This document shows positions 37,322 to 48,174 of a DNA stretch of 64,000 nt, piece by piece (the stretch's first letter is position 1; each line of letters opens with the position of its first letter). The notes beneath the pieces are model-generated. The model saw only the letters and a list, made by a program, of their open reading frames with translations, was not told the DNA's origin and searched no databases. The stretch spans positions 1-64,000 of the forward strand of contig CAVOVI010000010.1 in assembly GCA_963699825.1 (NCBI GenBank), read 5' to 3'. A program made the position numbers and the translations under genes. The stretch comes from SPDF01 sp963699825. GTDB taxonomy: Bacteria; Gemmatimonadota; Gemmatimonadetes; Gemmatimonadales; GWC2-71-9.

Positions 37322-37446
37322 GCAGCCCCGGGGTGGAGGCGGACGGGGGAGGGGCAAAGAAAGAGGGGGGAAGGATCCCCCCTCGTCAGCTGATCTGTCG
37401 TCCCGAACGAGGTTGCTTCGGCCACCCTGCCACCCCGCCGCCCTGC

Positions 37447-37806
37447 CTACGCTGTAAAGCTGCTCCCGCAGCCGCAGCCGCCGGTCGAGTTCGGGTTCGT
37501 GAAGGTGAATCCGCTCCCCTGCATCGACGAGACGTAGTCCACGGTCACGCCGGCGAGGTACTGGAGGCTGAATCCGTCCACGAACACCCGCACGCTGTTC
37601 AGGTCAAGGACCACGTCGTCCTCCAGCGCCTTTTCTTCGACGTTCAGGCTGTACTTGAATCCACTGCAGCCGCCCGGCAACACCGAAATCCGGAGCCCGG
37701 CTGTCTCCAGCGGGACGTCCTCGGCGGCGATGAACTTGCGCACCTCTTCCGCAGCCTTGTCGGTGAGCGTGAGCTGGAATTGGGTCGACTGGGCTTCCGT
37801 CGTCAT
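37447..37806 (-). CDS. A-type iron-sulfur carrier (HesB/IscA/ErpA family)
   Basis: 119 residues with the three conserved cysteines: LPGGCSGFKY and the C-terminal GGCGCGSSF. The FQLTLTDKAAEEVRKFI start is typical. It transfers Fe-S clusters to apoproteins. It lies inside the amino-sugar gene group but has no obvious link to it. Start is ATG 37806. Frame intact. Confidence 0.93.
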   Translation of the reverse strand: MTTEAQSTQFQLTLTDKAAEEVRKFIAAEDVPLETAGLRISVLPGGCSGFKYSLNVEEKALEDDVVLDLNSVRVFVDGFSLQYLAGVTVDYVSSMQGSGFTFTNPNSTGGCGCGSSFTA

Positions 37807-37858
37807 GGTCTTGCTCCTTGGGTGACAGGCGAAAGCTAGGGACTGGCCCCCGCACCTG

Positions 37859-39046
37859 TCAACGCGCGGTCGATGCAGTCTCTTGCAGTCGGGGGTCGAG
37901 CGCGGCGAGCGCACGGTCGCCGACACCGCCCCGGACGCCCGCGAACCGCTGGTTGGCGCGCGTGGGATGCACCCGGTTGGAGAGGACGACGATCACCACG
38001 CTCCGCACCGGGTCCATCCAGATGCTGGTTCCGGTGAAGCCGGTGTGCCCGACGCTGCCGGCAGACAGGAACGCGCTCCCGGTGTTTGCTGTCGTCGGCG
38101 TCTCCCACCCGAGCGCCCGCGCCGAGCCGGTGGGGATGTCCTGCACAGTCGTGAACGACCGGAGCAGCGAATCGGAGACCGCGGGTTGCCCGGGCGCCGC
38201 CCCGGTTCCCCGGTACTGTGCCAGCCACCATTCGCCGAAGGTCAGGAGGTCCTCCCCAGTGGAGAAGATGCCCGCGTGGCCGGAGACCCCGTCCATTCTC
38301 CAGGCATTCTCGTCGTGCACCTGCCCCCGGACGATGCGATTCCGGAGGGAATCGAATTCGGTGGGCGCGACGCGGGGGAGCCAGGTGGCGGGCGGAGTGT
38401 ACCGGGTCGAGCCCATCCCGAGCGGCGTGAACAGTCGGCGTGAGAGGAGGGAGTCGATCCGCTCGCCGTACGCGGTCTCGACGGCCTGCGTCAGGAGAAT
38501 CGCGCCGATGTCCGAGTAGGCGAATCGGGAGCCGGGGATGGTGTCGAGCAGGGTCGAGTCAGCCACGGCGAGAACTGCCGAGCGGCTGTACCCGAGCAGG
38601 TAGAGTGGCCGCCAGGGGGGGAGGCCGCTCGCATGCGCCAGCAGGAGTCGAATGGTGACGCTGTCGGAGCCGGGACCGTCGAAGGCCGGTACGTACCGGG
38701 AGACAGGCGCGTCGAGCTCGATGCGCCCCTCCTCGACCGCCCACATCATGGCGGTGGTGAGCCCCACCACCTTGGTGAGCGAGGCGAGGTCGTAGACGGT
38801 GTGCTGATTGGGACGGCGCCGGAACCCGTCGCCGAGGTGGCCGGTGCCGTAGATGTACCGATGTCCCGGCCAGCTGACGGCCACCACGATACCCGGGGCG
38901 GCGCCGGCTTTCACGGCGCTGTCGACGAAGTGGCGGAGCGGTTTCCAGTTTGGTCTGCTGTAGAGGGGGACGGGGCCGGGCTCGATCCGGGGTGCGCAGC
39001 CGGCGGCGGCGAGGAGCAACACCGCCGTGACCGCACGCTGTCTCAG
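37859..39046 (-). CDS. AmiE-like serine hydrolase of the class C beta-lactamase family
   Basis: Lipoprotein-type signal (VLLLAAAGC). Active-site motifs are DLASLTKVV (SxxK), FAYSDIGAILL (YxD in place of YxN) and GHTGFTG (HTG), with GMGSTRYTPP between. About 390 residues. The same family includes Bacillus subtilis AmiE (YbbE), the N-acetylmuramoyl-L-alanine amidase encoded with nagZ and namZ. No ATG/GTG/TTG start is present before the signal peptide. The frame opens with CTG overlapping the NagZ stop (CTGA at 39043-39046). Frame intact. Confidence 0.8.
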   Translation of the reverse strand: MRQRAVTAVLLLAAAGCAPRIEPGPVPLYSRPNWKPLRHFVDSAVKAGAAPGIVVAVSWPGHRYIYGTGHLGDGFRRRPNQHTVYDLASLTKVVGLTTAMMWAVEEGRIELDAPVSRYVPAFDGPGSDSVTIRLLLAHASGLPPWRPLYLLGYSRSAVLAVADSTLLDTIPGSRFAYSDIGAILLTQAVETAYGERIDSLLSRRLFTPLGMGSTRYTPPATWLPRVAPTEFDSLRNRIVRGQVHDENAWRMDGVSGHAGIFSTGEDLLTFGEWWLAQYRGTGAAPGQPAVSDSLLRSFTTVQDIPTGSARALGWETPTTANTGSAFLSAGSVGHTGFTGTSIWMDPVRSVVIVVLSNRVHPTRANQRFAGVRGGVGDRALAALDPRLQETASTAR

Positions 39047-40825
39047 GGCTCGGCTCCCAGCTGGAGCCCGGTGCCGATCGGAGTGTCGGCATCGAGTTCG
39101 ATCGGCAGCCGGCCACTGATCGTCGCGGTGCCGGTCAGCGCCGCGGCGACCGCCTCTTCGTTGATTGAGCGGGCGGCCCACGCGAGGAGGTATCCCTGGA
39201 CGGCGGGCGCCTGGGTCAGCAGGTACGGCGACCCGAACGACACCAGCACCGTGGGCTGTGTGGCGGCGGTGGCGTTCACCAGGTCGGCCACCTGCGGCGG
39301 GAGGCTGATGGTCCCGCTCCACGCACTCACCCGGATCGACGCGGCCACCACGGCCACCGGGGAGGCCGCCAGGGCGGTGCGCGCAGAGTCGTAGCTGGCG
39401 GTGCCGCTCGACGGCCAGAGGCGGAAGGTGGTAACAGTGTACCCGGCGGTGCGAAGCGATCCGGCCAGTGCGGTGCCGAGCGAGCTCGACGGGGCGTCCG
39501 CGTAGGTGAGCAGGGTGATCGGTTGTGGCCTGGCGCGGAGCGTCGACACGACGTCTCCGCTGGTCTCGCACCAGGACCAGCGATCGCTGGGTCACGTCGC
39601 GCGCCATCGCCTCATGGGCCGCGGTACCGACCCAGTCCATCACGCTGTCGAGCGCGACGGTGCGGTGCTCAAAGAGCCCGATTCCCCGCTTCATCTCGAG
39701 CACGCGGCGCACCGACTGGTCGAGCCGCGTCTCGGTGATGCGCCCCTGCTCGACCGCGGCAACCACCGCGTCGATGGCAGTGCGGGCATCCGGCGGTTGA
39801 AGGATGAGGTCGGCGCCCGCCAGGATGGCCAGGACCGCGGCCTCGCCGGGTCCGTAGGTGCGGACGATCCCGCCCATGTCGAGCGCGTCCGTCACGACGA
39901 GGCCCTTGAAGCCGAGGGAGTCGCGGAGGACGCCGGTGAGGAGGGTGGGGGTGAGCGTTGCCGGGCGCACCTTGCCGCTGTCGACGCCCGGCAGCGCGAT
40001 GTGGGCGGACATCACCGCGGCGACGCCGCTCTCGATCGCGGCGCGGAACGGCACCAGCTCGACCGAGTCGAGCCGGCTCCAGGGTGCGTCGATGACCGGC
40101 AGCTCGATGTGCGTGTCGGTGCCCGTGTCGCCATGGCCGGGGAAGTGCTTCGCGGTGGCGAGCATCCCGTGTTCCTGCAGTCCGCGGACCTCGGCGGCGA
40201 CGAGCGTCGCGACCGCGGTGGGGTTGCCGCCGAACGACCGGGTGTTGATGATCGGGTTGGCGGCGTTGTTGTTGACATCGGCCACCGGCGCAAAGACCAG
40301 GTGGATGCCGACCGCGCGCCCTTCGACCGCGGTGATGCGGCCCATCTCGTAGGCGTCCGACTCCCGGCCGGTGGCGGCCACCCCCATATTGGTGGGGAAG
40401 GCGGTGCCGCCGTTGAAACGCATGGCCGTCCCGCCCTCGAGGTCGGAGGCGACGAGAAGGGGGATGGCGGCCTGCCGCTGCAGGGCGTCGAGCTTGGCTG
40501 CGATATCGAGCGGCGACCCGATGGAGACGATGATTCCGCCGACCTGCAGTGAATCGACCCAGGCACGCGCCTTGAGAAAGCCGGGGTCGTCCTTGGCGGA
40601 GTAGGTGCCGGGAATCCACGGCATCACGAGTTGGCCGACCTTGGCCCGCACCGAGAGCGAGTCGAGCAACCGCTGCGTGGGGTCGTTCGGCGGGGGCGCC
40701 GCCACGACGGGCGCTGTGAAACTTGGCGGGACAGGAACCGGTGCTACGGGGACCGGTGTCGGTGCGGCGGATGCCGCACAGGCGAGCAGGACAACCGAAA
40801 ACTGGGCGAGGCGGGCGTGAATCAC
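39043..40825 (-). CDS. nagZ: Beta-N-acetylglucosaminidase NagZ type (GH3), exported
   Basis: Signal peptide (SVVLLACAASAAP), then the GH3 barrel. The NagZ-specific AKHFPGHGDTGTDTHIELP loop holds the His/Asp general acid pair, and the nucleophile is in GLVVTDALDMGGI. A C-terminal alpha/beta domain (ITLLTYADAPSSSLGTALAG, VLVSFGSPYLL) follows. About 594 residues after one net +1 shift near 39560. It removes GlcNAc from muropeptides. Start GTG 40825 overlaps the divergent NamZ start by 9 bases. Confidence 0.9.
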
Positions 40826-42097
40826 CGGCAGACAATCCTGGTTGCGATGGTAGGAGTGGCGGCGGCGTGTGGCAAACCGCCCGCGGCCGTGGCACCGGTT
40901 CCGGCACCCGCGAAAACAGTGGTGCGTCCGGGCATCGACGTCCTGCTGTCAGATTCGATGCCTCTGGTCCGCCACGCGAGACTCGGCCTGGTCACCAATC
41001 AGGCCGGCGTGGATGCCGCCGGCGTGAGCGATGCGACCAGGATCCGCGCCATGGGACTGGAGCTGGTGGCGCTCTATACCCCGGAACATGGCTACCGCGG
41101 GGAGGCCGATCCTGGAGCACCGGTGCCGCACAGCGTGGACAGCGTCACCGGCCTCCCAATCTACAGTCTCTACAACCAGAATACCGCCTCCATCGCGGCG
41201 ACGCTAACCGGGCTCGACCTCATCCTCGTGGATCTGCAGGACGTGGGCGCCCGGTACTACACCTATTTCAGTTCCACCGTGGCCGTGATGCGGGCGGCCG
41301 TCCGAAGCGGCAAGCGGGTCGTGGTGCTTGACCGGCCGAATCCCATCGGCGGGACGGTGCAGGGGAATGTGCTCGACACTGCCTACGCGTCGTTCGTCGG
41401 CATCATGCCCATCCCCATGCGCCACGGGATGACGCTCGGCGAACTCGCCCGGCTCGCCAATGCCGAATTCGGCATCGGGGCGGATCTCACCGTCATCCCC
41501 GTGGCGGGCTGGTCCACGGCGATGGACCTGGCCCAGACCGGACTCCCCTACGTTCCCCCCAGTCCAAACCTGCGTTCGCTGGAATCGCTCTTCCATTATC
41601 CGGGGCTTTGCCTGATGGAGGGGACCAACCTGAGCGTTGGCAGGGGCAGTGACCACCCCTTTGAGCAGGTGGGCGCACCCTGGCTCGACACCACGAAGGT
41701 GCTCGCGGGGCTGCGAGCCGCAAACCTGCCGGGGGTCTCCTTCGCGGGCGTGACGTTTCGACCGAAACAGCCCGGTGATGGCAAGTATGCCGGCAAGCGG
41801 CTCGCCGGCATTCGGCTGACCATGACGGACCGGGACCGATACGACCCGACGGCGACGGCCGTGACGATGATGGCCGTCATTCGGGCGGTGCACCCCACCC
41901 AGCTCAAATGGACGCCGGCCCAGTTCGACCGGCTCGCCGGTAACTCCAGCCTCCGCATCGGGTTGGCCTCGGGGGTGGCGCCCGCCGTGGTCATGGAAGA
42001 GTGGCCCGAAGAACTCGCGGCGTTCCTGCGGCGCCGCCAGCCGGCGCTCTTGTATCCGCGACCGGCCGTCACCCCCGCGAATGCGGGGGTCCAGTAG
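40817..42097 (+). CDS. namZ: Exo-beta-N-acetylmuramidase NamZ family (DUF1343)
   Basis: Lipoprotein signal (ILVAMVGVAAAC), then the DUF1343 blocks RLGLVTNQAGVDAAG, LYTPEHGYRG, LDLILVDLQDVGARYYTY, VLDRPNPIGG, GMTLGELA and LCLMEGTNLSVGRG. Bacillus subtilis NamZ (YbbC) releases MurNAc from non-reducing ends. About 427 residues, frame intact. The last ten residues (AVTPANAGVQ) are encoded by an R2 repeat, so the gene's natural end was overwritten. It is divergent from NagZ with overlapping start regions. Confidence 0.88.
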   Translation: MNHRQTILVAMVGVAAACGKPPAAVAPVPAPAKTVVRPGIDVLLSDSMPLVRHARLGLVTNQAGVDAAGVSDATRIRAMGLELVALYTPEHGYRGEADPGAPVPHSVDSVTGLPIYSLYNQNTASIAATLTGLDLILVDLQDVGARYYTYFSSTVAVMRAAVRSGKRVVVLDRPNPIGGTVQGNVLDTAYASFVGIMPIPMRHGMTLGELARLANAEFGIGADLTVIPVAGWSTAMDLAQTGLPYVPPSPNLRSLESLFHYPGLCLMEGTNLSVGRGSDHPFEQVGAPWLDTTKVLAGLRAANLPGVSFAGVTFRPKQPGDGKYAGKRLAGIRLTMTDRDRYDPTATAVTMMAVIRAVHPTQLKWTPAQFDRLAGNSSLRIGLASGVAPAVVMEEWPEELAAFLRRRQPALLYPRPAVTPANAGVQ

Positions 42098-42180
42098 GGT
42101 GACAGCCCCGTAGCCGTCACCCCGGCGAACGCGGGGGGCCAGGACCAGTCCACTGGATTCCCGCTTCCGCGGGAATGACG
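42068..42180 (+). repeat. Three R2 palindromes, the first inside the namZ 3' end
   Basis: R2 copies at 42068-42094 (coding for the NamZ tail), 42116-42142 and 42153-42180, in alternating orientation. Confidence 0.85.
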
Positions 42181-42182
42181 GG

Positions 42183-42222
42183 CCGGCTTCCCCGCTTTCC
42201 CGCTTCCCAGCTTCCCCGCTCC
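42183..42222 (+). repeat. Degenerate CTTCCCCGC tandem run
   Basis: Four imperfect units of the same short repeat as 10198-10232, just upstream of the lipid-synthase promoter. Confidence 0.65.
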
Positions 42223-42226
42223 CGAA

Positions 42227-42255
42227 TTGCCCTAAAGCTTTCTCCCGGTTAACTT
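42227..42255 (+). promoter_or_regulatory. Promoter of the CDP-alcohol phosphatidyltransferase operon
   Basis: TTGCCC (42227-42232) and TAACTT (42250-42255), 17-base spacing, 26 bases before the GTG start. Confidence 0.6.
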
Positions 42256-42281
42256 TTCGCCGCTCTGAACATGGCGAAAAA

Positions 42282-42929
42282 GTGACTCTGTCGAGGTCTA
42301 TCCAGCCAGTGAAGCTCGTCCCCGTCGGCGTCGAACGCGCCTACTACGTCGTCACCGAACCCCTGGTTCGGTGGCTGGTGCGCACCGGCGTCCGGCCGAA
42401 TACCATCACGACGGTCGGTACCCTCCTGGTCGTGGTCTCCGCGGTCTTCTTCGGCTTCGGCTACATCCGGCTCGGGGGCGCCCTCCTGCTGCTGAGCGGC
42501 GGGATGGACACCCTCGATGGAGCGGTGGCCCGCCAGAGCGGCGCGGCCACCAAGTTCGGCGCCTTCTACGACTCAACTCTCGATCGCGTCAGTGACGGCG
42601 CCACCTTCATCGGAATCGCCGCGTACCTGCTGCACGCGCCGGACGTGGCCTATCGCAACCTCGCCATCATCCTGGCGATGGTCGCCACGCTGGCTTCCCT
42701 CGTCGTCAGCTATGCGCGCGCCCGTGCCGAAGGGCTCGGCATCGATTGCAAGGTCGGCATTGCCCAGCGAGCGGAACGGATCATCGGGCTCGGGCTCGCC
42801 TCCCTGCTGGTCGGGGCTGGCCCCCAGGCCCTCGTGCTGGAAGGGATCGTGGCGGTGCTGGCCATCGCGTCCATCATCACGGTCGTGCAGCGTTTTGTCT
42901 TTGTCTACCGTGCAACCAACGGGGCGTAG
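42282..42929 (+). CDS. CDP-alcohol phosphatidyltransferase, probable phosphatidylinositol-phosphate synthase
   Basis: Six-helix membrane enzyme with the CDP-OH-P catalytic signature D-G-x2-A-R-x8-G-x3-D-x3-D (LDGAVARQSG, KFGAFYDSTLDRVSD). It condenses CDP-diacylglycerol with an alcohol phosphate. The next gene makes inositol-3-phosphate, so I infer the actinobacterial-type PIP synthase reaction. 215 residues, frame intact. GTG start after a purine-rich GCGAAAAA; GTG 42309 is an alternative. Confidence 0.85.
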   Translation: MTLSRSIQPVKLVPVGVERAYYVVTEPLVRWLVRTGVRPNTITTVGTLLVVVSAVFFGFGYIRLGGALLLLSGGMDTLDGAVARQSGAATKFGAFYDSTLDRVSDGATFIGIAAYLLHAPDVAYRNLAIILAMVATLASLVVSYARARAEGLGIDCKVGIAQRAERIIGLGLASLLVGAGPQALVLEGIVAVLAIASIITVVQRFVFVYRATNGA

Positions 42930-42980
42930 GGACGGCACGTCCTTGCCCCTGCGGTCCCGCCCTGACCCAATCTCGAAAGG

Positions 42981-44324
<1,344 letters not shown>

Positions 44325-44325
<1 letters not shown>

Positions 44326-44615
44326 TGAAGTACTTCCACCGCACCAGCATCTCCCCTGACGCCGCCGTCGCCCGCGCCGCCGAGTTCTTCGGCGCGCGGC
44401 TGACCCCGACCGAGGAAACTCCCCGCCGCCGCCGCTTCGGCGGCACGCTGGGCCAGCTCGGCGTGACGGTCCAGGCCGAGGGGGGGCACTATACCCTGAT
44501 CACGATCGAGACCGACCAGCCGGGGGAAAGCGAGCTCGACAAGCTCGCCAAGCGCTTTCTCACCGTCGTTCACACCATGGCAGACCCCGCGCACGAGCCG
44601 CGGGGCGCCTACTGA
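44325..44615 (+). CDS. Small conserved protein coupled to inositol-phosphate synthase
   Basis: 96 residues, soluble: MKYFHRTSISPDAAVARAAEFFG, an Arg-rich loop RRRRFGGTLGQLGVTVQAEGGHY, then LITIETDQPGESELDKLAKRFL. ATG shares its A with the ino1 TGA (TGATG). No family recognised; translational coupling suggests a role with Ino1 or lipid synthesis. Frame intact. Confidence 0.65.
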
Positions 44616-44632
44616 GTCACCGCGTCGGTGAC
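44616..44632 (+). promoter_or_regulatory. Short perfect hairpin upstream of pyrophosphatase gene
   Basis: GTCACCG-CGT-CGGTGAC, a 7 bp stem with a 3-base loop directly after the previous stop and 24 bases before the ATG. It could be an operator, a leader hairpin or chance; there is no U-tract. Confidence 0.35.
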
Positions 44633-44655
44633 ACCCTATCCGGAGATACCGAGTC

Positions 44656-47105
44656 ATGCCTCGTCTGGCCAAGCGGTGGCGTAAAGCACTGGTCCTGCCC
44701 TTCCTGATGCTCCCGCTTCTGGCCGGCCTCGGCGCCGCCCAGGAGGCCGCCGCCCCTCCGGCGCATCGACCTGGTGGAGAGGTCAATCTCCTCCTGCCCG
44801 ACCTGAACCAGGGCAACTTCCTCGGGTACACCGGGCACGAGATTCTGCTCTCCGGCATCGTGGTCTGCTTCCTCGGCCTGATGTTCGGGCTCTGGAGCTA
44901 CGCCGCCGTCAAGAAGATGCCGGTCCACAAGGCGATGGCCGACGTGTCCGACATCATCTACGAGACCTGCAAGGCCTACATGGTCCAGCAGGGCAAGTTC
45001 CTGATGGGGCTCTGGGTCTTCGTCAGCGCGGTCATCGTCGTCTACTTCCTCCTCACCGACCTCGAAATCCCCAAGATCGCGATCATCCTCCTCTTCTCGC
45101 TCATCGGCATGGCGGGGAGCTACGGCGTCGCCTGGTTCGGCATCCGGATCAACACCCTGGCCAACTCGCGCACCGCCTTCGCGTCGCTCCGCGGCAAGGG
45201 GTGGCCGGTCTCGGAAATCCCGCTGCGCGCGGGGATGAGCGTCGGCATGATGCTCATCGCGGTCGAGCTGCTGTTCATGCTCGGCATCCTGCTCTTCATT
45301 CCCGCCGACGTGGCCGGCGCCTGCTTCCTCGGGTTCGCCATCGGTGAGTCGCTGGGGGCCGCGGCGCTCCGGATCGCCGGCGGCATCTTCACGAAGATCG
45401 CCGACATCGGCGCCGACCTGATGAAGGTCGTGTTCAAGATCAAGGAAGACGACGCGCGGAATCCGGGCGTCATCGCCGACTGCACCGGCGACAATGCCGG
45501 CGACTCGGTCGGCCCCACCGCCGACGGCTTCGAGACCTACGGGGTCACCGGCGTCGCGCTCATCACCTTCATCGTGCTGGCCGTGCCCGACACGACGATC
45601 CAGGCGAAGCTGCTGGTCTGGATCTTCCTGATGCGCGTGATGATGGTGATCGCCTCCGGGCTTTCCTACCTGGTCAGCAACGCGGTGTCCAAGGCCAAGT
45701 ATCGCGCGGCCGTCAAGTTCGACTTCGAGCATCCCCTCACGCAGCTGGTCTGGCTGACCTCCATCGTGTCGGTGATCCTGACCTACGTGGTCTCCTACTT
45801 CATCATCCCCGACCTGGGCGGCAATTCCTCGCTCTGGTGGCAGCTCTCCACCGTCATCACCTGCGGCACGCTGGCCGGCGCCATCATTCCCGAGCTCGTG
45901 AAGGTGTTCACCTCCACGTCGTCGCGGCATGTGCGCGAGGTCGTGACCAGCTCCCGCGAAGGCGGCGCGTCGCTCAACATCCTGTCGGGCCTCGTGGCCG
46001 GCAATTTCTCGGCGTACTGGCTCGGCCTGACCATCATGGGCCTCATGGCCGCCGCCTACGGCGTGAGCACGATGGGCCTCAGCGACGGCATCATGCTGGC
46101 GCCGGCCATCTTCGCCTTCGGACTCGTGGCGTTCGGCTTCCTCGGCATGGGCCCCGTCACCATCGCGGTGGACAGCTACGGGCCCGGTCACCGACAACGC
46201 CCAGTCGGTCTTTGAACTCTCCACCATCGAGCAGATGCCGAACATCGAGGCGGAGATCAAGCGGGACTTCGGCTTCGACGTGGACTTCACCGTCGCCAAG
46301 GAACTCCTCGAGGAGAACGACGGCGCGGGCAACACCTTCAAGGCCACCGCCAAGCCGGTGCTCATCGGGACGGCGGTCGTCGGCGCCACGACGATGATCT
46401 TCTCGATCATCATGGCGCTGACCCACGGCCTGCGAGAGCGGCATGGCCAACCTGTCCATCCTGCACCCGCCCTTCCTCCTCGGCCTGATCACCGGCGGTG
46501 CGGTCATCTACTGGTTCACCGGCGCCTCGATGCAGGCCGTGACCACCGGCGCCTACCGCGCCGTCGAGTTCATCAAGGCCAACATCGAGCTGGAGGGCGT
46601 CACCAAGGCCTCGGTCGAGGACAGCAAGAAGGTCGTCGAGATCTGCACCCAGTACGCGCAGAAGGGCATGCTCAACATCTTCCTGGCGGTCTTCTTCTCG
46701 ACGCTGGCCTTCGCCTTCGTCGAGCCGTTCTTCTTCATCGGGTACCTGATCTCCATCGCGCTCTTCGGGCTCTACCAGGCCATCTTCATGGCCAACGCCG
46801 GCGGCGCGTGGGACAACGCGAAGAAGATCGTGGAGACTGAACTCAAGGTGAAGGGAACGCCGCTGCACGACGCCTCGATCGTCGGCGACACGGTGGGCGA
46901 CCCGTTCAAGGACACCTCGTCGGTCGCGCTGAATCCCGTCATCAAGTTCACGACGCTCTTCGGGCTGCTGGCCGTCGAACTCGGCGTCTACCTCGCCGCC
47001 GAGAAGGGCAGCACGCTCCTGCACCTGCTGGCCGGCGCCTTCTTCCTGGTCAGCACCGTCTTCGTGTACCGGTCGTTCTACGGCATGCGGATCGAAGCGC
47101 AGTAA
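44656..47105 (+). CDS. hppA: Membrane-bound H+-translocating pyrophosphatase, divergent type
   Basis: About 816 residues with an N-terminal signal-like helix and about 16 membrane spans. It uses PPi hydrolysis to pump ions. The substrate motifs are ADCTGDNAGDSVGPTADGFE and SYGPVTDNAQSVFELS, then NDGAGNTFKATAK. The first differs from the canonical DNVGDNVGD pattern. Lys in GNTFKA (near residue 560) marks K+-independent, proton-pumping enzymes. The overall pattern fits the divergent Na+-regulated H+-pump group described from Chlorobium (from memory). Two net +1 shifts (about 46186, 46432). Confidence 0.88.
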
Positions 47106-47114
47106 CGGACCGAT

Positions 47115-48174
47115 ATGACACCGACCGTGACACCTCGCGCCGCCCCGGCCGCCCCTCCGCACGGGCTCAGCCGGGCCCAGCTGCACGAGATGTACTACTA
47201 CATGCGACTGACCCGCTCCCTCGAGGAGCGGCTGGTCAACCTGTACCGCCAGACCAAGGTCATCGGCGGGCTCTTCCGCTCGCTCGGCCAGGAGGCCGAC
47301 AGCGTCGGCAGCGCGTACGCGCTCGACCGCACGCAAGGGTGACTTCCTCTCGCCGCTCATCCGGAACCTCGGCTCGATGCTGGTGCAGGGGGCCGAGCCG
47401 CTCGAGATCCTCCGGCAGTACATGGCCAAGGCGGAGAGCCCGACGCGGGGCCGTGAGCTCAACATTCATTACGGCGACCTCGACCGCGGGCTTCATCGGG
47501 CAGATCTCGCATCTTGGCGACATGGTGCCGGTGATGGCCGGCGTGGCGCTGTCGTTCAAGATGCGGAAGCAGCCGCGGGTCGGGCTGGTCTATGTCGGCG
47601 ACGGCGCCATGAGCACCGGCGCGTTCCACGAGGGGATCAACTTTGCCGCCGTGCAGCGCCTGCCGCTGGTGATCATCTGCGAGAACAACGGCTACTCGTT
47701 CAGCACGCCGACCCGGAAGCAGACGGCCGTGACCCAGCTGGTCGACAAGGCGGCGGCGTACGGCATCCCCGGCGAGCGCGCCGACGGCAACGACGTGCTC
47801 GGCGTGTACGGCGTCACCAAGCCGGCGGTGGAGCGGGCGCGGCAGGGCGGGGGATGCACCCTGATCGAGCTGGTGACCTACCGGCGGAAGGGCCACGCGG
47901 AGCACGACAACCAGTCGTACCAGCCGAAGGCGGAGATCGCGCGAGTGGGAAGCGAAGGATCCCGATCGACCGGTGCATCCGCGACTACACGGCGGCCGGG
48001 TGGGCGACGACCGCCGAGCTGGCGGAGATCGATGCCCGCGTCGACGCGCTGCTCGACGCGGCGGTGGGAGACTGTGAGGACGAGCCGATGCCCGAGGCGA
48101 TGACGGCGCTCGATGGCGTGCTGGCCGACCCGGCCCGCGCCGAGCTCGAATGGTATCGGAGGACCGATGGCTGA
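47115..48174 (+). CDS. 2-oxoacid dehydrogenase E1 component, alpha subunit
   Basis: Thiamine-diphosphate enzyme of the pyruvate/branched-chain class. LGQEADSVGSAYAL, FIGQISHLGDMVPVMAGVALS, the ThDP motif VGDGAMSTGAFHEGINFAAV...CENNGYS and the phosphorylation-loop region RRKGHAEHDNQ are seen. Four net +1 shifts (about 47331, 47490, 47945, 47965) are needed to read its 352 residues. It overlaps E1-beta by 8 bases. It works with the next two genes; no E3 is adjacent. Confidence 0.92.

Noticed and set aside
37322..37446. Additional small gene between the symporter and the IscA-like gene
   Set aside because: Open frames there are short, Pro/Arg-rich and lack a ribosome-binding site.
44616..44655. 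Riboswitch upstream of the pyrophosphatase gene
   Set aside because: The leader is 40 bases with a single 7 bp hairpin, too short for known aptamers.
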